A stretch of DNA of 64,000 nt from Sphingobacterium spiritivorum ATCC 33861 (GCF_000143765.1 NZ_GL379770.1:1018903-1082902); one strand, 5' to 3'. Positions 45,700-55,500 are shown, counted from the first letter of the stretch. Made by a program: numbers and translations. The notes: generated by a model from the sequence alone, not told the origin.

Positions 45700-45731
45700 A
45701 AAACGTATCTTAGCCTACAATAATTATAGAC

Positions 45732-46799
45732 ATGCACGTAATAAACAGCTTAGGGTATCAGGTCGTATTCGATGATACTTTAGCCTCCCTGAGAACTTTT
45801 CTAGCAGAGCGCGAATATTCAAAAATTCTGGTATTAGTAGACCGTAATACAAACGATCACTGCCTTCCTGTCCTTCAAATGGTCCTTAATGATGTGAAGG
45901 ATTACGATATCATTGAAGTAGATCCGGGTGAAGAAAATAAAAACATTGATTTCTGTATTGGAGTATGGAAAACTATGCTTGATTTTGGTGCAGACCGTAA
46001 AAGTCTGATGATAAATCTTGGAGGAGGTGTGGTCACGGATATGGGTGGCTTTGCTGCTTCGACATTCAAAAGAGGATTAGACTTTATACAGATCCCAACT
46101 ACGCTGCTGAGTCAGGTAGATGCATCGGTAGGAGGTAAGACGGGAATTGATCTGGATAATGTGAAAAATATTATCGGAACATTCACCCAGCCACAGGCGG
46201 TGTTTATCAATACTAATTTTCTTCAAACATTGGATAACAGACAGCTGAAATCCGGTTTTGCAGAGGTGATCAAACACGGTCTGATATTCGACAGAGAGTT
46301 GTACACTAATATCAAAGGGCTGACGGATGTACGCGGCATCAGTACTGATGTTATTTTCCGTTCTGTAGAAATCAAAAATGAGGTTATCACTCAGGATCCG
46401 ACTGAAAAGGGACTTCGTAAGATTCTGAATTTCGGACATACCATCGGTCACGCAATTGAAGGTTTTTCGTTGTTTAATGATGACCAACCCCTGTTGCACG
46501 GCGAGGCTATTGCTATCGGAATGATATGTGAAGGATATCTTTCCCACAAATTAGCCGGTCTCAGTAAGGAAGAATTGGATGATCTGGTAGTTACATTCAG
46601 AAATCATTATCCTGACTATCGTATTTCGATTGAAAACTATGATGAGTTTATTGCACTGATGAAAAACGATAAGAAAAATGCCGGATCCAAAATAGGATTT
46701 GCTTTATTGACGGGTATAGGATCTTGTACTTATGATCATTATGTAGAAGAAGAACTGATTATAGAAAGTTTGGATTTTTACAGAGAACTAATTACATAG
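45732..46799 (+). CDS. aroB: 3-dehydroquinate synthase
   Basis: Second enzyme of the shikimate pathway, 355 aa, converting DAHP to 3-dehydroquinate with NAD and zinc. Signatures: LGGGVVTDMGGFAASTFKRGL, PTTLLSQVDASVGGKTGID, the zinc region GFAEVIKHGLI and LNFGHTIGHAIE, and LLHGEAIAIGMICEG. Complete and of normal length. It lies between the S4 protein gene (32 nt) and the ThuA gene (4 nt), so it is probably co-transcribed with both. Confidence 0.96.
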   Translation: MHVINSLGYQVVFDDTLASLRTFLAEREYSKILVLVDRNTNDHCLPVLQMVLNDVKDYDIIEVDPGEENKNIDFCIGVWKTMLDFGADRKSLMINLGGGVVTDMGGFAASTFKRGLDFIQIPTTLLSQVDASVGGKTGIDLDNVKNIIGTFTQPQAVFINTNFLQTLDNRQLKSGFAEVIKHGLIFDRELYTNIKGLTDVRGISTDVIFRSVEIKNEVITQDPTEKGLRKILNFGHTIGHAIEGFSLFNDDQPLLHGEAIAIGMICEGYLSHKLAGLSKEELDDLVVTFRNHYPDYRISIENYDEFIALMKNDKKNAGSKIGFALLTGIGSCTYDHYVEEELIIESLDFYRELIT

Positions 46800-46803
46800 A
46801 AAT

Positions 46804-47526
46804 ATGAGAAAAATAATCACACTATTCATTATTTATGTTGCATGTGCGCATATTGCATTTGCACAATCCGGGGAAAAAAGAATTCTGATTTTTAGTAAGA
46901 CAGCAGCCTTTCGTCACAAGAGCATTGAACACGGTGCAGACGTGTTGAAAGATCTTCTGGCAAAGAACCATATGCTTTCTGAACACAGTGAAGATGCAGG
47001 TGTTTTTTCAGATGATCAGTTAGCAAAGTATGATGCGGTATTGTTTTTAAGTACGACCGGAGATATCTTCAACGATAGTCAAAAGGAAGCTTTTCAAAAA
47101 TTTATACGCTCGGGAAAAGGATTTGTCGGTATTCATGCGGCGAGCGATACAGAATACCACTGGCCGTGGTATGGTCAGATGGTAGGTGGCTATTTTGTGA
47201 GCCATCCGGCTGTACAGGAGGCATTGATCCATGTGCTTAATCGCAAACACCCCTCAACAAAGCATTTGCCTAAAGAATGGAAACATAAGGATGAGTGGTA
47301 TGATTTCAGAGATATTCAGCCGGATAATAAGGTGTTGATGAAAGTAGATGAAACTTCTTATAAAGGTGGTAAAATGAACGGTAATCACCCGATAGCCTGG
47401 TACAAAGAATTTGAAGGTGGCCGTATATTTTACACCGGACTGGGGCATACAGAGGAAGCCTTTGATGAGCCCGACTTTCAGCAACATGTGCTGGGCGGAT
47501 TGCGGTATGTGCTCAAGATAAAGTAA
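46804..47526 (+). CDS. ThuA domain protein, secreted
   Basis: A 240-aa protein with a signal peptide (about 1-21, ending IAFAQS) and a ThuA-like glutamine-amidotransferase fold: ILIFSKTAAFRHKSIEHG, LSTTGDIFNDSQKEAFQKFI, FVGIHAASDTEYHWPWYGQMVGGYF, and a C-terminal GRIFYTGLGHTEEAF. ThuA proteins are linked to sugar (trehalose, keto-sugar) metabolism in other bacteria, but the enzymatic role is unsettled. It follows aroB by 4 nt, a link that looks positional rather than functional. Confidence 0.9.
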   Translation: MRKIITLFIIYVACAHIAFAQSGEKRILIFSKTAAFRHKSIEHGADVLKDLLAKNHMLSEHSEDAGVFSDDQLAKYDAVLFLSTTGDIFNDSQKEAFQKFIRSGKGFVGIHAASDTEYHWPWYGQMVGGYFVSHPAVQEALIHVLNRKHPSTKHLPKEWKHKDEWYDFRDIQPDNKVLMKVDETSYKGGKMNGNHPIAWYKEFEGGRIFYTGLGHTEEAFDEPDFQQHVLGGLRYVLKIK

Positions 47527-47574
47527 TTTGTTAGATGTATTTCGCGACTTAGGACAATCGTGAAATACATCTGC

Positions 47575-47745
47575 TCTATTCTGGAGCAAGCGTCCGCTTG
47601 TTCCAATTCAAACATACTACTTCCGAATTAGATAAGTATTTTATTGATTATAGTTTAAACACAAGCACCGCTGCGCTAATGCTTGCGCTATAGGTGAAAG
47701 TTTATTTTGGTGCAAGCGGAGATGTGTGTCAGTATCCGCTTGGGA
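47575..47745. repeat. cluster of CAAGCG-centred inverted repeats
   Basis: Three related palindromic units lie between the ThuA gene and the TonB receptor gene: a 10-bp hairpin with one G-T pair at about 47583-47604 (core CAAGCG-tc-CGCTTG), a GCGC hairpin near 47670-47690, and CAAGCGGA at 47713-47720 with TCCGCTTG at 47735-47742. Repeated use of the same half-site suggests a REP-like intergenic repeat or regulator sites. An 11-bp hairpin (47533-47543 with 47562-47572) just before it may end the ThuA transcript. Confidence 0.45.
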
Positions 47746-47753
47746 CTATTATC

Positions 47754-49655
47754 CTATCTTCCGAAAGAACAGTTGAATTTTGCTCCCAGACTGTACCATA
47801 TACCTGGCATAGGAACGGCTCCGGCTTGTATGTATGAGACATTAAAAATATTCTGTACATCTGCATAAAGACTGATTTTGTTCAGGCTGTAGGCTAACTT
47901 AAGATCCGACAGGAAATAGGATTTATAAGAAATACGTTCGTTAAAGCGATTGGATGTTGTCAATGACCATTTTCTGTGTTGTACTGTCAGATTTGCAATG
48001 GCCTGATGACGCAGACTTTCGATTGCGTATTTTGAATCTGTACCCGGTTCTTCCTTTTTGATTGAAGGGTGGAGGTAGTTGTATCCGATGTTAATGAAAT
48101 ACTTTATTATATCCTGATCATTTCCAATCTGATAGCGTAATGAGGTGTTCAAACCATTGACCTTATTGGTGCCAATATTGAAGGGTTGATAAGGTACGGT
48201 GCTGACTTCTCTTGTCCAGTCAATAAAATCGGCTATAGAGCGATAAAAATATCCTCCCTGAATAATAAGGTTATTGTTGATGTACTTTACTCCGGTCTCT
48301 ACCTGATAGGCATTTTCCGAAGTCAGGTCAGGGTTTCCTATATTTCCGGGTTGTTTCAGATATAAATCTGTAAATGAAGGTATACGCTGGCTACTTCCTG
48401 CATTTAATACCAGTTTCCATCTGCTGTCCAGATCGTAGCCCAGGTCGATTCCCGGAAAGACCTGCCATCCATAGTCTGAATTGTAATTGACATAGGTGCC
48501 TACATTTATCATCAGATTTTGTATTGCTTCTGTTTTGAATTCTGCATAAGCACCTTGATTCTCTCTTTTATGTGTTCCTATATTAGAGCTGTTGATCCGT
48601 TCCCAGCGGGATTCTATTCCTAATCCGAAATCTCCGAATGAAGTCTGATAAACTCCGTTCAGCTCGGCTGTAAGCGCATTGTTAAAATGTTTACTTCGGG
48701 CTTTTGAAAAATCCTGACGATAATACCGGTAGTCATCTTCATTATAACGGTTACTTATACGGGGAGAGACAGAGAGTTTATCTGTAAGCTGATGTCTTGA
48801 AGATAGCGTTGCAAATGCTGTTTTTACACGTTCCTGAGATTCTTTATCTCCGGGTGCGGCATAGAATCCGTTTGCTCCAAATTTGTTGTCAATATAACCT
48901 GCAGACCAATTGATGTGATCAGCATCTCCGGGATTATATTCACCCTGATAATACAGTTTGTTATTCTCGGATGCTGTATTGTAGCGTTGTCCGTTTGATT
49001 TCTGATAATTGTAGAAGAAAAGATGATTGTGCTTTTCCTGGTGCCAGGCTCCTCCGATTTGTGTGCCTGCTCCATAGTATTTTTCTGATGTCTTCTCTTC
49101 ATTATCTTTAAAAGAGCTTCCAGCATATACATGTGCCGAAATAAAACTTTCCTTAGGTTTTTTCGTGACGATATTGATTGCGCCCGTCAGGCTGTTGATG
49201 CCATATATTCTGGATGCCGGACCGCGAATAATTTCAATACGTTCTATGACATCTAAAGGAATTGGCAAATTGAGGGCATGATGAGCAGTCTGCGGATCAG
49301 CCATTTTTACGCCATTGACCAGTACCAGTGTTTGCTCAAAACTGCCGCCGTCAATACTGATATCTGCTTGTGAGCCGAAAGGTCCCCGCTGGCGTATATC
49401 TACACCGTTGACCGACTGCAGGATTTCATTTAAAGAATTTCCCGGTAATCTTTTTATTTCCTCACTGGTTACAATCTGGATATTTCGGCTTTGCCTGGCA
49501 AAAGGGATCTGTAATCTGTTTTCACTGATAATAATCTCGTTTAGTTTGGTTGTATCCTGACGAGTTTCAATCTCCTGGCTATTTAATGAGGCTTTTTGTC
49601 CGTATACAGCTATAGTACAGCCTAAAGAGAGGAGAATCAGTGTTGATTTTCGCAT
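47754..49655 (-). CDS. TonB-dependent outer-membrane receptor (BtuB/CirA-like)
   Basis: A 633-aa receptor. Signal peptide about 1-20 (ending VYGQK), a plug domain containing LNEIIISENRLQIPF, SLNEILQSVNGVDIRQRGPFGSQADISIDGGSFEQT and IERIEIIRGPASRIYGINSLTGAINIVTKK, then a 22-strand-type barrel ending in FNCSFGR. It lacks the carboxypeptidase-like and STN domains of SusC, so it is a classical siderophore/vitamin type. The ATG at 49655 begins a good signal peptide; an open frame up to 49760 has no such start. No cobalamin riboswitch is seen upstream, so the ligand is open. Confidence 0.92.
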   Translation of the reverse strand: MRKSTLILLSLGCTIAVYGQKASLNSQEIETRQDTTKLNEIIISENRLQIPFARQSRNIQIVTSEEIKRLPGNSLNEILQSVNGVDIRQRGPFGSQADISIDGGSFEQTLVLVNGVKMADPQTAHHALNLPIPLDVIERIEIIRGPASRIYGINSLTGAINIVTKKPKESFISAHVYAGSSFKDNEEKTSEKYYGAGTQIGGAWHQEKHNHLFFYNYQKSNGQRYNTASENNKLYYQGEYNPGDADHINWSAGYIDNKFGANGFYAAPGDKESQERVKTAFATLSSRHQLTDKLSVSPRISNRYNEDDYRYYRQDFSKARSKHFNNALTAELNGVYQTSFGDFGLGIESRWERINSSNIGTHKRENQGAYAEFKTEAIQNLMINVGTYVNYNSDYGWQVFPGIDLGYDLDSRWKLVLNAGSSQRIPSFTDLYLKQPGNIGNPDLTSENAYQVETGVKYINNNLIIQGGYFYRSIADFIDWTREVSTVPYQPFNIGTNKVNGLNTSLRYQIGNDQDIIKYFINIGYNYLHPSIKKEEPGTDSKYAIESLRHQAIANLTVQHRKWSLTTSNRFNERISYKSYFLSDLKLAYSLNKISLYADVQNIFNVSYIQAGAVPMPGIWYSLGAKFNCSFGR

Positions 49656-49750
49656 AATCATGTTAAAAATTTTGCCAAAGCTATAAAATTTAATAATGAT
49701 CTGACACATTCCGGTATTTAAATCTCCTGATGACAGAAATGTTATTTCGA

Positions 49751-50698
49751 TCAGGGCCATTCTTCCCGGCCCATGGGTGTCTGAGGGGATTGAGAAGGAA
49801 TAATGCTCTCCGGTTGTGAATCTTTATTTTTTAATTTTCGAAGATCGGGTTGTCCGGCCTCTATCCAGGCAGAATACCATAGACTTCCAATCCTGTGGAT
49901 GGCTTGTCGCATACGGACTTCGACCATTCCGTTAAGTGCTTCATGATAGGCTTTTGCATAAGCATCTGAATAGGTCAGAACCAACACATTATTGCGGGTG
50001 AGATAGGTTTTTTTCTGTGAGGCGGGGAAGCGAACTGAAAGCTCTTTTTCAATACGGAGTACTGTATCTGCAAGTGGAGCACTTTCATATACAATAGCCC
50101 AACCCAGAGCTGCGGGATCGGTGATGAATTGGGCTTTTCCTGCTGTCAGCTTGTAATGGGTTGCAAACATTTCAGGTAACCGGCTTTCCCAAAAAGCATG
50201 AATCCCTATCTGATCAGTATACTGCCCATTGTAGTTTTTGGTGGTATGTAGCGGTACATGTGCATCCGCTACATAATGTCCTAAATCTGCAGAGTGCCGG
50301 ATAATTTTTATTTTGTCGCGGGCTATAAAGGCTTTGACAAGTTTTTGATAGGTGATATAAATCTGCCAGGGAACTATGCCATTGGACAATAACCGTTTTT
50401 CTTCGATTTTTTCTTTAGCTCTGTACCAATGTACAGGTAGTGTATCTAATGTATTCGTGTCGTATGCATCGAGATCAATAAAGTGTCGTGGAGATTCTGC
50501 AGAATCAATATAACAGCGTTTGTCAGCATCTACGGCTTTTTCCGTAATCTCATCTATATTTTGTTTATAAAATACGGCTAGTTCGGTGGGCAATGTAAAT
50601 ACGGCATTCCTGTTGATAAGCTTATGTGCATAAAATCCCCATGAACTGCAAAGCAGACAGATCAATAGACCCGGGAGCATCAGGTATATTTTCTTCAT
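49751..50698 (-). CDS. zinc-dependent phospholipase C / S1-P1 nuclease-like protein
   Basis: Secreted protein of 315 aa. The signal peptide ends near residue 20, and the mature protein begins with WGFYAHKLINRNAVF, where Trp and His are typical N-terminal zinc ligands of this superfamily. Further ligands are in SPRHFIDLDAYD and HSADLGHYVADAHVPLHTTKNYNG, and in the later IHAFWESRLPE. The fold is that of bacterial PLC and S1/P1 nucleases; the substrate (phospholipid or nucleic acid) cannot be decided here. It lies upstream of the TonB receptor on the same strand and may share its transcript. Confidence 0.88.
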   Translation of the reverse strand: MKKIYLMLPGLLICLLCSSWGFYAHKLINRNAVFTLPTELAVFYKQNIDEITEKAVDADKRCYIDSAESPRHFIDLDAYDTNTLDTLPVHWYRAKEKIEEKRLLSNGIVPWQIYITYQKLVKAFIARDKIKIIRHSADLGHYVADAHVPLHTTKNYNGQYTDQIGIHAFWESRLPEMFATHYKLTAGKAQFITDPAALGWAIVYESAPLADTVLRIEKELSVRFPASQKKTYLTRNNVLVLTYSDAYAKAYHEALNGMVEVRMRQAIHRIGSLWYSAWIEAGQPDLRKLKNKDSQPESIIPSQSPQTPMGREEWP

Positions 50699-50851
50699 AT
50701 GACATAATTTAGGACTTCTAATGTACGTATTATATTGATGAAAACAGGAATTTTACGTTAAATGTAAGTTGTGGAGACTGTAACTTAATAATTAATTAAC
50801 GTTAAATTTTCGGTATTAATTTGTATTTTGCAAACTATATAAAGACGCTAT

Positions 50852-51838
50852 ATGAAAGTACTTTATGCCGTCCAGGGAACTGGAAATGGACATTTATGCC
50901 GGGCTATGGATATTGTTCCGTGCTTACGCAAAACAGCAGATGTTGATGTACTTGTAAGTGGTATTCAGGCGGATATTAATCTTCCGTTTGAGGTGAAGTA
51001 TAAGCTTCACGGCTTAAGTTTTATCTTCGGCAAATCAGGAGGAGTGGATTTATGGAAAACGTTCATGAGTTCTACAGTAAGAAAGTTTACGCAGGAGATT
51101 AAATCTTTGCCAATTGAAAATTATGATTTGATTATCAATGATTTTGAGCCTATTTCGGCCTGGGCATGCTACTCTAAAGATAAGCCGTGTATAGGGCTGA
51201 GTCATCAGATCGGTGCCCTGGATGCGTCAAGTCCTAAACCGGAAGAAAAGGATATGCTGGGTAAATTCATTATGAAAAATTATGCCCCGAGTTCCAAATC
51301 TTACGGATTTCATTTTAAGTCTTATAACGACCATATTTTTACCCCCGTTATCCGGCAGTCTATACGTAATATTGAGCCGGAAGATCATGGTCATTATACG
51401 GTATACCTGCCTTCGTATGATGATGCTCATTTATTAAAGCATCTGAGCAAATTTCCGGATATACGCTGGGAGGTTTTCAGCAAACATAATAGTAAGCCTT
51501 TCCGGATGCGTAATGTATTTATACAGCCCATCAACAGTGAAGCGTTTGTGAAAAGTATGTCTACTGCATCCGGCGTCCTGTGCGGAGCGGGGTTTGAAAC
51601 TCCTGCAGAAGCCCTTTTTCTAAATAAAAAATTGCTTGTCATCCCTATGAAAAATCAATATGAACAGCATCTGAATGCTGCGGCGCTGGAAGAGATGGGG
51701 GTACCGGTGATCAGCAGTCTTAAGCAAAAAAATGAATACGCTATAGAAGCCTGGTTGAACAGCCGCAATAAGGTGGAAGTTCATTATCCGGATTATACAC
51801 AGGAAATTGTCGATAACATCTTAAACAAATACAAATAA
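50852..51838 (+). CDS. glycosyltransferase family protein (GT28-like)
   Basis: A 328-aa protein of the MJ1255/VC2487-type glycosyltransferase family. The N-terminal Rossmann half opens with VLYAVQGTGNGHLCRAM, the glycine-rich loop that binds the acceptor or phosphate. The C-terminal half has SGVLCGAGFETPAEALFLNKKLLVIPMKNQYEQHLNA, where GT28 enzymes bind UDP-sugar. No signal peptide, probably membrane-associated. It is followed by the FKBP gene after 4 nt. The acceptor is unknown. Confidence 0.88.
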   Translation: MKVLYAVQGTGNGHLCRAMDIVPCLRKTADVDVLVSGIQADINLPFEVKYKLHGLSFIFGKSGGVDLWKTFMSSTVRKFTQEIKSLPIENYDLIINDFEPISAWACYSKDKPCIGLSHQIGALDASSPKPEEKDMLGKFIMKNYAPSSKSYGFHFKSYNDHIFTPVIRQSIRNIEPEDHGHYTVYLPSYDDAHLLKHLSKFPDIRWEVFSKHNSKPFRMRNVFIQPINSEAFVKSMSTASGVLCGAGFETPAEALFLNKKLLVIPMKNQYEQHLNAAALEEMGVPVISSLKQKNEYAIEAWLNSRNKVEVHYPDYTQEIVDNILNKYK

Positions 51839-51842
51839 AAAA

Positions 51843-52616
51843 ATGAGAAAAGTTTTAGCAGTTGGTTTTCTTACTGCACTAACATTGTGTGCCGGAGCTC
51901 AGGTGAAGAAAAAAAACACGACTCCCGCTAAAAAGAGCACATCTCCGTCAGGTCCTGCACAACAGGGGATTGTTTTGAAAAATTCCGGAGACTCTCTTTC
52001 CTATGCTTTAGGCTTCGATATCGGGTCGTCTGTCAAACCTATGGAGTTACCTCTCAACATTGAGTTGATGAAAAAAGGTCTGGAAGAAGCGCTGAAAGGT
52101 AGCAACGGTAAATTTACGAAAGAGCAAAATGTAGAAATCATCAGGAATGGTATTCAAAAAGCATCTGATGCGAAGAATGCTGTAGCGTTAAAAGCTGAAA
52201 ATGAGTTTTTTGCTAAAAATAAGACAAAAGCAGGCGTCATTACTACTCCTGAAGGCTTGCAATACGAGATCCTTACAAAGACAGAAGGTGCTAAGCCTGC
52301 AAGAGAAGATGAGATTGTTGCTCATTACAAAGGTACATTGCTGGACGGTAAAACATTTGACAGTTCATATGACCGAGGCACCCCGCTGACCTTAAGTCTT
52401 CAAAGTGTAATTGAAGGTTGGAAATTAGGTATTCCCCTGATGTCTGTAGGTTCCAAGTACCGTTTCTACATTCCTTCTAAACTAGGCTACGGGCCAAATG
52501 GTTCGGGACCAATTCCGGGAAACAGTACTTTAATTTTTGACATTGAATTATTAGAAATAAAAAAGGCAGAAACAGAGGGAGTGCCGGTGGCTGAAGTTGC
52601 AGATGATAAAAAATAA
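51843..52616 (+). CDS. FKBP-type peptidyl-prolyl cis-trans isomerase, exported
   Basis: A 257-aa folding catalyst. Signal peptide 1-20 (ALTLCAGAQ), a Lys/Thr/Pro-rich linker, an FKBP N-terminal dimerisation domain (DSLSYALGFDIGSSVK, about 45-130), and a C-terminal FKBP domain (about 135-238) with VAHYKGTLLDGKTFDSSYDRGTPLTLSLQSVIEGWKLGI and the final GPIPGNSTLIFDIELL. Periplasmic by its signal peptide. It overlaps the next gene by 14 nt, so the two are translationally coupled. Confidence 0.95.
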   Translation: MRKVLAVGFLTALTLCAGAQVKKKNTTPAKKSTSPSGPAQQGIVLKNSGDSLSYALGFDIGSSVKPMELPLNIELMKKGLEEALKGSNGKFTKEQNVEIIRNGIQKASDAKNAVALKAENEFFAKNKTKAGVITTPEGLQYEILTKTEGAKPAREDEIVAHYKGTLLDGKTFDSSYDRGTPLTLSLQSVIEGWKLGIPLMSVGSKYRFYIPSKLGYGPNGSGPIPGNSTLIFDIELLEIKKAETEGVPVAEVADDKK

Positions 52617-53508
52617 ATTAGGAAAATCAGATCTACAGGTTTCTGCAATCGGATTCGGTTGCATGTCTATCCACAAAAGTCTGACATTTTCGGGAGTGAA
52701 TCTGATTATACAGGCCTATGAAGGAGGTGTCAACTACTTTGATACGGCAGATTTGTATGATCACGGATGGAATGAAGAGTTCGTCGGAAAGGCGGTCTCT
52801 TCCTTTCGTCAGGATATTTTGCTGGCAACCAAAGTCGGCAATCAGTGGCGTGCAGACGGAAGTGGCTGGGACTGGAAAGCATCCAAGCCGTATATAATCC
52901 AGACGGTGGAAACTTCTCTTTCCCGACTTAACACTGACTATATTGATCTTTATCAGCTTCATGGCGGCACTATAGACGATCCAATAGATGAAATTATTGA
53001 GGCTTTTGAACAATTAGTGGATGAAGGTAAAATCAGGTATTACGGATTGTCCAGTATTCGCCCAAATGTGATACGTGAATATGCTGAAAGATCTAATATC
53101 ACTAGTGTGATGATGCAGTATAATCTTCTGGATCATCGACCTGAAGAGACCGTACTGGATGAGCTTTTGAAAAAAAACATCAGTGTAGTAACCCGGGGTA
53201 CGATAGCTAAAGGGTTGCTGATAAATAAGACAGCAGAAGCCTATCTGCAATTTACGGCGGGAGAGGTACAACATGCTGCCAGACATATTGCAAAAATTGC
53301 AGAAGAAAAACAGGTATCACCCTTAAGTATCGCTATGGGTTATGTATTGCAGCACCCTGCTGTAGCTTCTGCTATTATGGGAATTCGTACTAAAGCGCAA
53401 TTGAATGAGATTCTGGAGGCATCTGAGAATCTGGAGAGTCTTTCTGTTCAGGACCGGATTCGTCTGCGCCAGGAAACACGTCCGTTTTTATATTCAGAAC
53501 ATCGTTAG
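52603..53508 (+). CDS. aldo/keto reductase
   Basis: A 301-aa NAD(P)H-dependent oxidoreductase. Family motifs are NKLGKSDLQVSAIGFGCMS, GVNYFDTADLYDHGWNEEFVG with the catalytic Asp and Tyr, the Lys in LLATKVG, the His in YQLHGG, and the C-terminal ASAIMGIRTKAQL cofactor loop. I chose the second ATG (52603), which opens directly with the conserved strand. Last of the glycosyltransferase/FKBP/reductase run; its substrate is unknown. Confidence 0.9.
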   Translation: MIKNKLGKSDLQVSAIGFGCMSIHKSLTFSGVNLIIQAYEGGVNYFDTADLYDHGWNEEFVGKAVSSFRQDILLATKVGNQWRADGSGWDWKASKPYIIQTVETSLSRLNTDYIDLYQLHGGTIDDPIDEIIEAFEQLVDEGKIRYYGLSSIRPNVIREYAERSNITSVMMQYNLLDHRPEETVLDELLKKNISVVTRGTIAKGLLINKTAEAYLQFTAGEVQHAARHIAKIAEEKQVSPLSIAMGYVLQHPAVASAIMGIRTKAQLNEILEASENLESLSVQDRIRLRQETRPFLYSEHR

Positions 53509-53618
53509 TTATCTTCTGAAAATCTGGCACTTATCTTTATTTCTGTTTTTAATGTTTTAATTTATTAGGATTCTCTATTTATTATCTTCATTTTTAAGAT
53601 AATTACTAACCTACTTTT

Positions 53619-54620
53619 ATGAAAAGAATATTTGTTTTTGCGCTAACCATTTGTCTGGCAGGACAAACTTATGCACAGAAAAGAACCCGGGATTTTTTGC
53701 TTATGTCTCCTTCAGAGAAAGTTGAAACGAGTCTATATAATGCTATTGATGTTATAGATAACCGGGATTTCAAAGAAAATCTGGGTATTATTCAAGTTGG
53801 TCTCCTTAATTCAAAAGCGCAGGTCATACCTGAAATTCCTTTGGAGAAACAAATTCAGCAACAATTGGGTTTTCTTGTATCGGGCGAAAAGAGTGACGGG
53901 GCACTTACACTTGTAATACAGAAATTTGCTGTTGCCGAACTGACTGGTGCTTTCTCTGAATCAGGCTTTTTTGATTTTAGAGCAAGTTTATTTGTGAAAA
54001 ACAAAGATAAATCCTATCAAAGGCTGGCTACAATTGATACTGCTCATATTAATAATGGGATGGATGTAACTAAGGGGTTGCTCCGTCATGCCAGTTATAT
54101 TGTAAGCCATTTTCTGAAAGATAATTTAGGAAAATCGCCGACAGATACCATCCGATATTCTCAATCACAGGTTTTGGATTTTGAAAATATAGAAAAGTCT
54201 AAGGTGACTCTTTACAGTAATGGAATTGTTAATGATGGGGTGTATTATGATTATTTACATTTTAGAGATCAGCTACCCCAAGCAAATGTGTCTCTCCTCA
54301 ATAATGATTTAACGAAGGGGTTTTATTCTCCGGATTCTAATGGAAAACTGAAGCGCCTGAAAGCTAATAGGTGTTATGCTGTCGTTGTTGACGGATTGGC
54401 GTATATTTCAAGTGAAGGCACATTCTACCCGCTTTACAAGAATGATAAAGACTATTTTTTTAACGGACTAAGCAGGACGACAGCTTCTGCCAGCAATGTA
54501 ATTGCCGCTTCTGTTTTATTTGGTGCATTGGGCGCGGCTCTCGCGGCCAATAATACAGAATATTATGTTACTAAAATTGACTTTTACAACGGTAGCTTTA
54601 TCAAGGTGTCAAAATTATAG
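53619..54620 (+). CDS. exported protein of unknown function
   Basis: A 333-aa protein with a clear signal peptide (MKRIFVFALTICLAGQTYAQ). The mature part begins KRTRDFLLMSPSEKV, is mixed alpha/beta with several polar strands, and has a short hydrophobic Ala-rich segment near residues 290-312 (SNVIAASVLFGALGAALAANN) close to its C-terminus. That segment may anchor it to a membrane. I recognise no family or motif. It has its own intergenic region on both sides. Confidence 0.7.
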   Translation: MKRIFVFALTICLAGQTYAQKRTRDFLLMSPSEKVETSLYNAIDVIDNRDFKENLGIIQVGLLNSKAQVIPEIPLEKQIQQQLGFLVSGEKSDGALTLVIQKFAVAELTGAFSESGFFDFRASLFVKNKDKSYQRLATIDTAHINNGMDVTKGLLRHASYIVSHFLKDNLGKSPTDTIRYSQSQVLDFENIEKSKVTLYSNGIVNDGVYYDYLHFRDQLPQANVSLLNNDLTKGFYSPDSNGKLKRLKANRCYAVVVDGLAYISSEGTFYPLYKNDKDYFFNGLSRTTASASNVIAASVLFGALGAALAANNTEYYVTKIDFYNGSFIKVSKL

Positions 54621-54680
54621 TTGATTCGCTGCATGTCCGAGAAGGATGTATTAATACACTAAAAAAAGGATAAGATAGAT

Positions 54681-55421
54681 TTACCTGAAGTACGTTTGCA
54701 TAATGTGTTCCAGATCTTGCGGAGTATCTACAGCGATGGTCTCGTGGGTTGTGACGGCAGTCTGAATACGGTATCCGTTTTCTACCCAGCGCAGTTGTTC
54801 CAGTGATTCCGCCTTTTCAAGAATAGAAACAGGAAGTTTAGTCAGTTCCTGCAGGATATTTTTCCGGTAACCATATATTCCTATATGTTTATAAAATTGA
54901 TGCGCAGTCAGCCAGTTTTTCTGTTCGGTATTGCGGATAAATGGAATGGTCTGTCGACTGAAATATATAGCTTCACCACTTGCACTCCGCACTACCTTTG
55001 GTATATTGACATTCAACAGTTCGGCTTCCGTATGAATTTCTTTAACGAGTGTTGCGATCTGCGTACGTTCATTTTCAAAACAAGAAATCAGTAATTCAAT
55101 CTGCAAGGGATTTATAAAAGGTTCATCTCCCTGAATATTGATAGCAATATCAAATCCGGAAACTTTTGATATGACTTCTGCACAACGATCCGTACCTGAT
55201 TCATGTGTATCTGACGTCATAACTACATTGCCAGCAAAGCTACGTACATGCTCCTCAATGCGTATGTCATCAGTAGCGACTACGACTTCATGTAAGCCGG
55301 GAGTTTGTTTCACTTGTTCATATACACGTTGAATCATCGATTTACCTGCAATATCGATCAGCGGTTTTCCGGGAAAACGGGAAGAAGCATAGCGTGCAGG
55401 AATTATTCCAATAATTTTCAT
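54681..55421 (-). CDS. kdsB: 3-deoxy-manno-octulosonate cytidylyltransferase
   Basis: A 246-aa cytosolic enzyme that activates Kdo to CMP-Kdo for lipid A core synthesis. Signatures: IIPARYASSRFPGKPL (CTP loop), VVATDDIRI, NIQGDEPFINP, KHIGIYGYRKN and ESLEQLRWVENG. Complete. It lies downstream of the deoxynucleoside kinase gene by 79 nt with a weak hairpin between them. Confidence 0.96.
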   Translation of the reverse strand: MKIIGIIPARYASSRFPGKPLIDIAGKSMIQRVYEQVKQTPGLHEVVVATDDIRIEEHVRSFAGNVVMTSDTHESGTDRCAEVISKVSGFDIAINIQGDEPFINPLQIELLISCFENERTQIATLVKEIHTEAELLNVNIPKVVRSASGEAIYFSRQTIPFIRNTEQKNWLTAHQFYKHIGIYGYRKNILQELTKLPVSILEKAESLEQLRWVENGYRIQTAVTTHETIAVDTPQDLEHIMQTYFR

Positions 55422-55440
55422 AAATGTATAATGTATTTAA

Positions 55441-55487
55441 AAGATCAGGAAGTGATTCAGTTTTATTTTTTGTCAATTCCTGATCTT
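55441..55487 (-). terminator. possible weak terminator upstream of kdsB
   Basis: An 11-bp perfect stem (55441-55451 with 55477-55487) with a 25-nt loop between the deoxynucleoside kinase and kdsB genes. The loop is long and the T tract short, so partial termination or a leader structure is as likely. Confidence 0.4.
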
Positions 55488-55500
55488 AACTATTTTGCTT

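Noticed and set aside
49656..49760. N-terminal extension of the TonB receptor frame to 49760
   Set aside because: The extension has no signal-peptide character and overlaps the upstream gene; the ATG at 49655 starts a good signal peptide.
49661..49760. Cobalamin riboswitch ahead of the TonB receptor
   Set aside because: The gap to the upstream gene is under 100 nt and shows no B12-box-like sequence.
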